Of a DNA stretch of 64,000 nucleotides, positions 13,698-23,500 are shown piece after piece. The notes under the pieces are model-generated. The model saw nothing but the letters and a program-made list of their open reading frames with translations. It had not been told where the DNA came from and searched no databases. The stretch lies in the NCBI RefSeq assembly GCF_021869535.1, contig NW_026262668.1, positions 75,599,558 through 75,663,557 on the forward strand. The letters are read 5' to 3'. Position 1 is the stretch's first letter; every line of letters starts with the position of its first letter. This stretch comes from Mytilus californianus. Its lineage: Eukaryota; Mollusca; Bivalvia; Mytilida; Mytilidae. The position numbers and the translations under genes were made by a program.

Positions 13698-13960
13698 TCA
13701 CATTGGTCAATTTTTAGGGTTAGTGTATTCAGGTAACGATGGTTAACGACTTCAGAGATGTCTTAGGGTTGGACTTCAGACATTTACCAGTTCGAAATTG
13801 TGTGATGCCTAATTTCTGAATATATTAACTGGATTAACACGACGGGTGTCACTGACTGAATGGGAATTTCTTACCCTTCAAGAGGACCTGAGTTCACCTT
13901 CGGTTTTTTTGTGGGGTTCACATTGGTCAATTTTTGTTTTCTGGTTAGAGTTTGGTGGAC
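13698..13960 (-). repeat. RT-tail fragment between two 19-bp direct repeats
   Basis: 'gacgggtgtcactgactg' through 'tttgtggggttc' (13841-13919) is the RT-element 3' tail in antisense on +. The 19-mer 'ttcacattggtcaattttt' occurs at 13698-13716 and again at 13918-13936. Confidence 0.5.
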
Positions 13961-14930
13961 TGTTATTTGTATGATTGCTCTATTTCTTTTGGTCTGGTTG
14001 CTGTTTTTTTTCTTCGACTAATGTTTTTGTCCAATGGTTTCAACGCATTTTGTACCATGTATTGTAAATTTAGCAGGTATATTGAACTTAAAGCTATAAC
14101 ATACAGAATACCTGATGATGAGGACAAAATCATAGTAAAGAAGTTCGCTAAACTAGTATTTTTATTTAATTATCGTAAAGGCACAGCTAGAATATCATGG
14201 AAGATTGTTAACCAAAAGAAGCAACAACTATGAAACGATCTCAATATAGAAAATGTCGATCTGAAAGAACAGAAGTTTCCCGTGCACTCTATTAACTCAC
14301 TTTCTTTAAGTCATGTTTTTACTGTTTATATTGGCTGTTGTATGTGGATTTAAACATGCTTTATCTAATACAATAAATGTATGATATTGCAAGAGATGCC
14401 AGTTCTTATAAAACGCGCTAGGCCGTTGTCTCCGTCCTTTTCATTAGAGAGTGTCGCAATATTTTTATTATGAAGAAGAGATGACTTTTAAATAGCTTGA
14501 ATATGCCCGCACAAGTGTGACTAAACTAAAGTAATCGGATCTGAATATTACAATTTTAAAATATCTCTTGAATTGTATTTAATTAACGATAATTGTTTTT
14601 AATAAAGAACTTGCTGCTTCAACTCAACCCCTGGCGGTAGTATCCTCTCAAATATTATAACTAATAACCCAATTATATATAATTAAGGACAAAATTCAAT
14701 AACATTATACTGGAAGTACAGTCATAAATGGAAAACTTCACAAGTGATAAAAGTATCTGTTTTGGGAACCCCAAAGGGATAGGGTTATAAAAATGAAATA
14801 TGCATGTTCTTGAATAGTTCTATCCAAGAAAATACCTTTTTTAAATAGATGCACACATTTTCATATTATATGAAAGTCAAAAGAGTCTCATAGAAGAGCG
14901 AAAGTAATTTGATCTTTAAATAGCTTCTAA
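13961..14930. other. AT-rich intergenic DNA, nothing recognised
   Basis: The open frame at 13952-14233 (+) has no recognised domain. No repeat or RNA gene is apparent. Confidence 0.4.
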
Positions 14931-15042
14931 CGTTTCTACGTATTCATACATCCCTGCTTTTCAAATGTTTAGGTTTGAGCGTTCCTGATGAAGGTAAATC
15001 CAGAAAAGCGCCTAGGACGCACAAACTGTTTAAAGTGTTATC
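14931..15042 (+). repeat. Interspersed repeat, gttcctgatgaagg family, copy 2
   Basis: Words 'catccctgcttttcaaatg', 'cgttcctgatgaaggtaa' and 'cctaggacgcac' lie in the same order and spacing as copies 1 and 3. Confidence 0.6.
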
Positions 15043-16578
15043 TTCGTGTAAAAGAAACCGAACGACTGATGCTAAGAACTGAATAACAACGTCTATTTTA
15101 AACATTAATGCAGGATCATTGCAACAGGAGGTATTTTGTAAGCAGGCACGCAGTATTTTGTTTTCAGATGACTGAGGAAAATCAGCAAAGAATAAAGTCG
15201 ATCTCCCCTGATGTTGGCCTCAAACTTTGTAAACGTTTCTGGCACTGAGATGGATGCAGAATGTCGTCTGCTTGAATGGCATTAAATGGTCCTTCATGGC
15301 AAATACGTAAAATCTAAGCACCATGAAAACAATTTAACATTGATCGAGAGATGATAATTCCTTAACAGGAAACGGCGGGTAATTTTACATTGCGTTCTAA
15401 AATAAATGTAACTTTGAACGGAACCATGATGTTTAACTTGATTAATGGTGTCCCATTGTTTCTCTGCGAAAGATAAAAAAGCAATAATATAAACTGTAAA
15501 TTATCAATGTGTAAAAACCCATGAAAGTCAACAGGAAAAGAAAATGATTAACATTAAACAACTAAAAACTAGTTTTTAATCGCAAAACTATGATGTCGAC
15601 CAACACGCGAAAATGACAACACTGGCATCAAATTTGCAAGCATAACACAAACTAAGCCACGTGTATGTGTAAAGACAATTAAAAAATGTTTACATAACGA
15701 ATTGTTGTGTCATTCTGAAATATAGCATTCTTCTTCGTTGTACATTTTTGTCTTCATTGCTTTCCCTTTATAAACAACGAAATGGTACTTATTGCTTTGT
15801 ATAAGCGCCAAAACATGTACAGATCCTGGCTGAATATTACGCTACACGAATGATTACTTATTCTTTACTGCATTTGGATGGATGCAATGATTGGTATGTT
15901 TCTGGGGATATAGTCTGCCAGAAACAAAGGTTCAACTCTCAATATACCAGTACCTTTATAGCTTTTTGTCGATACTTAACAGTTAAAATGTGTTCCTATG
16001 CAATGGGTTAAATCTTCTCTATTGAAGTTATATACAAAATAAGCGACCACAAAATAAACAAGATTACTACAGATGTCCCCGCCGATATGCTACTTTTATT
16101 TCAAAGAATTATAACTCCCGTAAAATTGCTATACGTACTGATTATCAAGTGCGTCTGCTGATGTATAAACACTTAGACAAAATTCTATTTAACTCAAAAT
16201 GAGAAATGTCAGTGCATGGAGGCTTACACTGTTGAATTCCAAAATGATTTACATTTTCAAGGAGAAAAAATCCCGTCAAAAATGAATTATCGGTTCTGAT
16301 GTTGAAACTCATCTAAGATATAAACAAAAATTGCATTTAACTTCCGGGAGAAATGTTGGCACGAGAGCGCTTCGATGTGATTTTACATTTCCTAGAGGCA
16401 TAACTCCCCCAACACTCAAAAATTATAATAATCGCCCAGTCCGGAATTTTGAAATCGTCCGATATATAAATGATGTTTACCTTTGACATAAACTTCGAGG
16501 TGAGTTGAACTTAGAATCGATCACTTCGTTGACAAACATTTACTATGCATCGACAACAGAAAGAGGCAATCGCAGTAG
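15043..16578. other. Intergenic DNA with probable old repeat
   Basis: 16070-16470 carries phrases of a 'cataactcc...aaattgc...actgattatcaagt' type that I associate with bivalve interspersed repeats, by memory only. No gene supported. Confidence 0.35.
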
Positions 16579-16776
16579 GGTCGCTTTGATGATGGGTTTG
16601 ACATCGACGACCCTGACCTACTTAACACACCACCTCATACGTCGCCCTTGAACCTCCAATCTAAAGAGACTATAGAAGCAGCCATCCTGTCAGAACGGCC
16701 TAACACTCCGTACCAGCCACAACAACGCAGTCGGAGTAAGATGAAAGCAAAAAAACAGACAGATCCAAATCTGTAA
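16579..16776 (+). pseudogene. Short protein-like open frame, unrecognised (possible retroelement ORF remnant)
   Basis: Open from just after TAG (16576-16578) to TAA (16774-16776), 65 codons without an N-terminal ATG. It is clearly GC-richer than its surroundings. The translation is hydrophilic: an acidic, Pro/Thr-rich first half (FDIDDPDLLNTPPHTSP), a helical-looking middle (SKETIEAAILSERP) and a basic end (QRSRSKMKAKKQ). This amino-acid use is unlike the Lys/Asn/Phe/Tyr/Ile bias of chance frames here. I do not recognise the family. It could be the last exon of an undescribed gene or the end of a retroelement gag/ORF1-type protein. No convincing acceptor precedes it. Confidence 0.3.
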
Positions 16777-17877
16777 CTTAAGTACATCAGTCCGCAATAT
16801 CCAAAAGGATAGCCAGACCCTAAAACCTATCATCATCATCATCGACATAAACTTTATAACCGACCGTGCGAGACCCTCATTGGCAGAGAGTGCTTATATT
16901 GTCGGACGTACTAACATCACCATGTTCATATTACCTGCAAACAATAAACAAGTTACTATGCAAGTTTTCCCAGTTATTTTGATTTTATGAATAGAGATAT
17001 GTGATATTTTGTCTATTTTGTTCGTTATTGCTTTGTTTCATGTTTTTTATTGATGTTTTAATTGTTTGTTTTTGCTTTTGTTTTGCTTCTTTTTCTGTCT
17101 TTTTTGTTTTAATTTTCTTGTGTTGTCTTGTTTTTCATGCTGGATCTTGTTCTGTTCATTTTTTTGGTTTGGCTTGGCTTTGTTTAGGATTTTATAATTA
17201 TTATTTGAATGGATCTTCCTTTCCACTGAAGCACAGCAGTTTTTTATGTGCAGAGGTTTTGTGAAAGCTATAAGTATATTTTGTTTGTACTTTGAAAAAC
17301 ACATTCTCCCAGCTGTTTATCTTCCCGTATTAACCAGCTTGATGTTTTATTCACAAATTTATATATACGCATAAAACTGCACAAGAGGACACCAGATTGG
17401 GTCTCTAGACCACCATGTCATATTTTATGAGTAAAATTTAGACATGAATGTACATCATAAGCCTATTTGGCTAGCTTCACTATCATGCTTGTACAAAACG
17501 TACGTAACTTTGTTTATATTCTAGTCGCACGCTATTAAACTATTCCACATTCATCACTATGAAGCGAAATACAAGGAGACGATCTGAGTCCCTTTTTGAC
17601 CCTCGAGTTAAAAAAACATAGATTACTAATTTCATACATATTCAAAATGACATCTTTCATGCGTTTATTAGACATTGGTCTTAAGTATCTAAACTTTTCA
17701 CAAGTCCCAAGAAATTGTTTAAAGGTAAAAACAAAAAGTAGAAAGAAATGCTTAATTTATCACTCATGTATCAGTAAAAAGAGGGAGAAACAGAAAGTGA
17801 TGATTAACTTGAATGATAAATAATTAGTGAAAACAGTCAGCTTTCACTATTCATATATTTAATACTTGACAAGAGTA
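16777..17877. other. Intergenic DNA with T-rich tract
   Basis: 17000-17190 is T/G-rich, which generates spurious Phe/Cys/Leu frames. Nothing supported as a gene. Confidence 0.5.
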
Positions 17878-18060
17878 ACATGCCTCTTTTGGAGCTGGAG
17901 TTGCCTACCCTTTTTGATTACCTGCGTTCGACACGGGGTTTGATGGTGTTTGTGTTGCTCAATCTTTTGTTTTCTGTGGAGTGTTTTGTTGACATGTCTT
18001 TAGTTGGTTTATTTTATCTCATGGTATGGTGTATTTCTTCGATTCTTGTTTTTTTTTTAT
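17878..18060 (-). repeat. RT-element tail family fragment
   Basis: On + it has 'ggagctggagttgcctaccc', then 'gtgttgctcaatctttt' and 'gttttctgtgg' in the family order. It is more diverged than the copy at 54755-55074. Confidence 0.45.
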
Positions 18061-18471
18061 AAATCTGATGAAAGACCATTGAAATATAGATCTTGTGTTC
18101 ACGCTTTGCTAGTAAGCAATTGGACTTATTTCAATCACATTGAGTTTTTTATTGCTCACTTTGTATCTTCTTTCTCTTGATATGAATAAACATCTCTGTT
18201 TTCTTACAACAGTATGATACATGTATATAAATTTATTATGTATAACATTACCGAGTTTGATGGTATATATGACATCTCATTTGCACAAATCATAATATAA
18301 TTTCGGGTCATAAGACATATCTTTGGCCATCAAATACACTATTTATGAAGTTGCTATATGAAAGCCATCTGCATTTAAATATATTGTACAGTTGTCGAGG
18401 TACAAGTTTACTAACAGATTTCATACTTTTAGTTTGCTTTTGTAAATGCGACTCCTCATTGTACGAATAAA

Positions 18472-18560
18472 AGGAGATGTGGGGTATTAGCCAATGAGGA
18501 AGCAACCCAACGACACAAAACCAAAAGACATTTAGAGTCAACATACGGTTTTCAACAAGA
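18472..18560 (-). repeat. Short interspersed repeat terminus (gatgtggggtat family)
   Basis: 'ggagatgtggggtattagcc', 'aatgaggaagcaacccaacg' and 'acatacggttttcaacaaga'. Same order as 7282-7380 and 35297-35430. Confidence 0.5.
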
Positions 18561-19019
18561 CAATATTGTACAAAATTTCAAACTCTTAAGCGTCCGGAGT
18601 GAAGAAAAAATGTAACAGACTATCTGCTAATAAAACCAAATTACCACCCTCCTCCCCCTTCCATGTGTATGTGCTTCCCGTCATGTTTCTCATTATTTAC
18701 AATTTGGTATGGTTGTCAGATATTTCGGGCGTCATTTTTTTCAAACTGGAGGCAATTTGATGTGAGTGTTTGTTCAAAAGAGAAAATGTATGGCTACTAT
18801 TCGATGTATATTTTGGTTTGTAACTACTGTCTCATTGACCTTTTTAACAGATCTGTTATTATTCATATCCTATCATACAAGAGGTTTAAACGTTACTTTC
18901 TATCCTAATCATCCACCGCCTACCGGTACCATCCAACCTCGATATATTGTTTCTTTTGAAAGTCTCAAATAGTACGAGGGCATTGTTTTGCATTTGTCAT
19001 GTCGTGGCTATTCATAACA

Positions 19020-19128
19020 TTATATACGGTAAAGTTTGCTCATTGTTGATGGTAGTACAGCTTACAACTACTGTTTAGTATCTTGTGAATAGTTGTCTCA
19101 TTTGCAATCATACTACATCTTTTCTTTT
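19020..19128 (+). repeat. Truncated copy of the 'ggcaatcataccacatc' repeat
   Basis: 'tttgctcattgttgatggta' is followed by 'gaatagttgtctcatttgc' and 'aatcatactacatc', the same ending as the fold-back right arm (to about 47480) and 61734-61975. Confidence 0.55.
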
Positions 19129-19605
19129 TATATTGATGAAACCGTTAATGCTTATGGAATATATATGGGTCAAGTAAACCAGACTTACATAACAGAACCG
19201 GAACAACTGAAACAACGCCAAAACCTTACAAATGTGTAAGCCATTCGTGCGTTTTAAGTTTCAATATTTTTTTAAAAACGAAAAAATGGTATTTGCTCAA
19301 TTTATTAACATCTTTACAGTTTTTTTAAATATTAAATGCATTTCATAATGCAATTTCTTTTATAATAAAAAGAAAGCATTAAACATAAAATTTGGATTTC
19401 ATTGACAATAAGAAAACATAAGGCTTAATAATGTAAAGGTAATCATATCTTTAAAACATAAAAATTAATAACTATCTTCATAGAGAATATTAAATATCAA
19501 CAATAAATGCAAAATAAACAAAAATACATTTACAAAAATCATGGATCGCTATATGAAATGAATTAAAACGTTAAAATCAGCATTGGATTCATGTTTTACA
19601 TTTGT

Positions 19606-20119
19606 TTTATTTAAAAATAAAAAGAGCTTCAAACGTCGGGAATTCTTACGAATTCTTTAAAATAAGAATTGCACTTTATGGAATATTGTTTTTGTAAGAA
19701 AGCGACCATGATAGTGTATGTGTTTATGGTTAGTTTATGTCAAAACAACATATACACAAAAAGAAATTATTGAGCGACTTCAATTTCCACCTCAGAAATT
19801 GAATTAAATTGTTAGCGAGGTAATGTTATCCAATATATAAATACAACTGCACATTTATACAATTCATGGCAAGGAAATTTCAATGCCTTTTATACTAAAG
19901 TAACTTCTACTGGCACATTCACATTTCAACTAGCCGTCCGTTGACTCGGGCCAGCTCGCGCTGTTTATCTTCTGAACACTGTCGAGACTAAGCAAGTGAT
20001 AAATGTCCACATTTAATGTGTATCACAGGCACCGGTCGTCGACGACAACGTTCCAATTTCGGCTAGCTCATTCGTCGTTACATAACATTAATAAATTAAT
20101 AACAGTTTGAAGAGACATT
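19606..20119 (-). other. Dlx: Candidate Dlx 3' UTR with poly(A) signals
   Basis: After the TAA stop the minus strand carries an ATTAAA at 20012-20017 (about 103 nt downstream) and the first canonical AATAAA at 19606-19611 (about 509 nt downstream). Another AATAAA lies at 19301-19306. The block 19920-20075 is less AT-rich than its surroundings and holds the perfect palindrome GTCGTCGACGAC (20035-20046). Which signal is used cannot be told from sequence. Confidence 0.4.
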
Positions 20120-20560
20120 TTATGTTAAACATGACTGTTGATTCATTGGTGGCTGTGCGTACCACGAATGATAATGAGACATAGCTGCCATTCCTGGTCC
20201 CATGCTTGGCATTGAGGACATCGACATTGTAGACATTGGCATATATGAATTTGGTGCAGACGCCTGGTGTGCACCTGAATTCATTTCCCATGTTGGCTGC
20301 GGACTGACAGATGATGAAGGTGATGACATCATAGGATGTTGGTTATTGTTATGCGATTGTCCGTTTTGTTGTGAGTTTGGCTGTACGTGAGGTGCAGGCG
20401 TATCGGAAGGATGCTGAGCGTCTGGTGAAGGTTGTCGAGTAGGATGGTTTGGTGACGTCACTGGTGTTTGTACATTGTTCCCAACTTGATTAGTTACTGG
20501 TCCAGTTTGCTTCATTATCTTCTTGTATTTTGAACGTCTGTTTTGGAACCAGATTTTAAC
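20120..20560 (-). CDS. Dlx: Dlx coding exon 3 (recognition helix and C-terminal domain, stop codon)
   Basis: The acceptor is CTTTTCAG|GTTAAAATC and the exon opens in phase 0 with [17 protein letters not shown], the homeodomain recognition helix (W48, N51, R53). The following 129 residues are low-complexity: Pro/Ser/Gln/Asn/His-rich with a Met/Ser stretch ([16 protein letters not shown]), ending in [11 protein letters not shown] before TAA (20120-20122). Met/Ser/Pro-rich tails are typical of Dlx proteins and probably act in transcriptional activation (family inference). It is the longest conserved open segment in the window. It is separated from exon 2 by a 6.6-kb intron. Confidence 0.97.
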   Translation of the reverse strand, partial: VKIWFQNRRSKYKKIMKQTGPVTNQVGNNVQTPVTSPNHPTRQPSPDAQHPSDTPAPHVQPNSQQNGQSHNNNQHPMMSSPSSSVSPQPTWEMNSGAHQASAPNSYMPMSTMSMSSMPSMGPGMAAMSHYHSWYAQPPMNQQSCLT

Positions 20561-23500
20561 CTGAAAAGAACAATACACACTTTAAATTGCGAACAAAATT
20601 TCAACAGAAGTTACTTAAAAAGTAAACATATACGGTGAAAAAAGTAATTTCTAAGTCTTAATGATTCAAATTTCCTACTAATATACGAAACAATCACTGA
20701 ACCTTCTCAAATTTCTAGTAGATTAATTTTCTATCGAGGTCAATAAGTTTAACTTTATAATTAATTATGCATCGTTTAAACGGCGTGCGATGCACCCAAC
20801 CACCTCCAGTAAACAGTAACGTGTGACTAGCCATTGCCTATAGGGTCCATTAAATTTTCTTTGTATTTCCCCCTTTACTGGACTATAATGTTACTGTTTA
20901 CCCTCCTATAAATATTTGTATGTTTACGTAGCCATCTGCTGTTACTCGAGCATAGAATATCTGATTCATGAACCTTCGGAATGCAAAAGGTCAAGATGTA
21001 TTTTACCGTAGATCTAAGCTATGGTTTCTTACATAAAAACCCGAATGAATTGTCCCTAATATAGAATACGATAATGTACTCATAAACCAAAGCTTATTAG
21101 ATGATATAATGAAATGTAAAATTAGACGATATTTATAATTAAATGGATAATTGCTATTTATTTCACCACTTTTTGAGCTTTTAATACGTATTCAAATCAT
21201 TTCTAAATGAAAATTAAGTTTCACTTTTACCATTTAAAATATAACGTTCTCAAATTTTAAGTAATATTTGCAATTAACTAAAAAATCATAAAAAAGACTA
21301 TCCACTTTATATGCAGTGTTTGATTTGTGAGTCCATTGTACTAACATTGTAAAAGACCATTGAAATACGACTGCTTTACGCAAATCAAAGGAGACCTCTT
21401 TACTAAACGATTTCTTAAGGACGTCGAACAAAACAGCTTTTTTCAAAGTTTGAGTGATTTTCTTTTATATCTGAAACAGTTTGAATTAGAAATAGGGTGG
21501 GCGTGGTGTGTCACTAGTTTTACAATTGCTTTAGACATTCTGCTTGAAGGAAGAGTTGTACATTTCAGTAGAGAAATAGACAATGATGTAAAGTTTCAAA
21601 TTTTCTCAGCGTTCTCATCTGCCCCTTAACTTATTAAGCAATTGAGAATTATTCATAAAAATGAGCATGCATGCGGGCCATTTTCATATTAAGTACTTGG
21701 AGATCAAGTTTTTTTTTCAGAACATTATCAAGCACGAAGAACAAATCATAAACACAAAATCTTTTAAAAAGTTGTATTTGACAACATTAACAGACAATTA
21801 TACAATCGGAAATATTTACTAAGCCATCCAAAGCGATCCAAAAGAGGCAATCAAAATTCCACAAGTCGAAGTAAATTCTAACTGACCTCAACGGGTTATC
21901 CGGTAAAGGAAAAGTAACAGAAAAATTGATATATTAGGATAAGCCTTTCGTTATTATACACTTAAGGATGTGTATTTTATACATGTCAAAATACAAAATG
22001 GAAAGAAACATAAATCGATGTTATCATGCTTAGTCAAGGGGTATATAGTCGTAAGTAAATTCCGGGTATTATGTCGTTGGCTCGGTCCACAAGCACATAA
22101 CAATAATGTCATCCAAAAACTGCGAATTTTGCTGAAGGGTAAAGTTTTAATGTCTTCTTAATCAACGACTTCGACAAAATTTATCTTCCCACAATCTGAT
22201 ATGAAACAAATTTGACTTCACAGGTAGATTTATATTTAAACTTTCACATGAAGTTGTAAATGACGAAAAAAAGCTTTAATTAAAAAATCAATCGAAGCTT
22301 AACGCCATAAAATGTAATAAAAAGATTATAATGTGTTAACTTTGATTTAAGAACTATCTGTTAAAATATATACAGCATATGTTTCTGTGTCTTATTTATT
22401 TCCATTTCGACAAAAATAATGCTAAATATTGGAAACCGGAAATGCTTCCAAGGGAAATAAGTTCTACAAATAATTAATTAATTTCTTTTATTGTCCGTAT
22501 ATTTTCTTTTACTATATTTTATCAATTGTTAATCGTAAACAGCTTGATACTGTAATATAAATTCAATTAATAACTGTTATTTTTAATGTATTAATGTAAC
22601 TGACAGTTTTGTAGAACAGAATTTAATCAGCGGAATACTACTATTATGCAAGTCATTGGGGGAAACAATTATTATTCTTATGTGAATTTAATCATAATCG
22701 GGATTTAACAGCCAACTAAAAGATTATTCCGATAGAAAAAAGACAACATTGATGGATAAATTTATTTCAATTTCAAAAACGTATTTTTACAACATAATCC
22801 TTTTGGAATGATTTTAATGTCTAGGTAGTCACATATAAAGTAAAATAGTTTTTCCTGCTCCCCTTTATAATTCTTTAGACCTTTCGATTTTATACTTGAT
22901 TTTTTCCTGAATACAAATGCTTGTTCATATTTATTAAAGTCTTTACAGATGGTCGTCCACAGTTTTACATCTGCTTGACGAGGCAGAATGGATGTATTGA
23001 ACACATTTTACGATCGTCTTGTTGATTTTAAGCAGTTCATCGTTCAGCCATTAAAATGAAGATTTAAACTAACAAGCTATTTAGGAACATAACAGATTAA
23101 ACGGAGAATATGGGAAAGAGAGATTAGACCGATGATTTCTCCATTGTGCTCTCTCAGCTTGACACGGCAGACACTCGACTGACAAAACGTTGGGGTGGGA
23201 GGGGAGAAGTCATTTCCTGTGTGATGTGGGGACCGCCCCGTCGTCAGTTACGTTGAGGTCCCGACAGGAAAATTCATCAACCAAGTGAAATAATTAAAAT
23301 CATAAATCATTATTGTGGATTTTCAATAGATTTTTTGTAATTCGAGATGAGAAACTTTTGTTTGTGTTTTCCTTTAATGTCATATGCCTTAAGTGTCAGA
23401 TTATTACCGAAATGAATTAACGCAATTTTTCATCAAGCCAAGCTATACTTCTCCGAAATGAAAACCAAAGCATATGGAATACAGTTTCTTTTGACTGATA

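Noticed and set aside
15150-15252. Acceptor-like 'tattttgttttcag' followed by a 26-codon frame
   Set aside because: It is too short, has no donor or partner exon, and closes at TGA.
22762-23004. 80-codon minus-strand frame inside Dlx intron 2
   Set aside because: It is Lys-rich with no known domain or splice linkage, and its length is compatible with chance.
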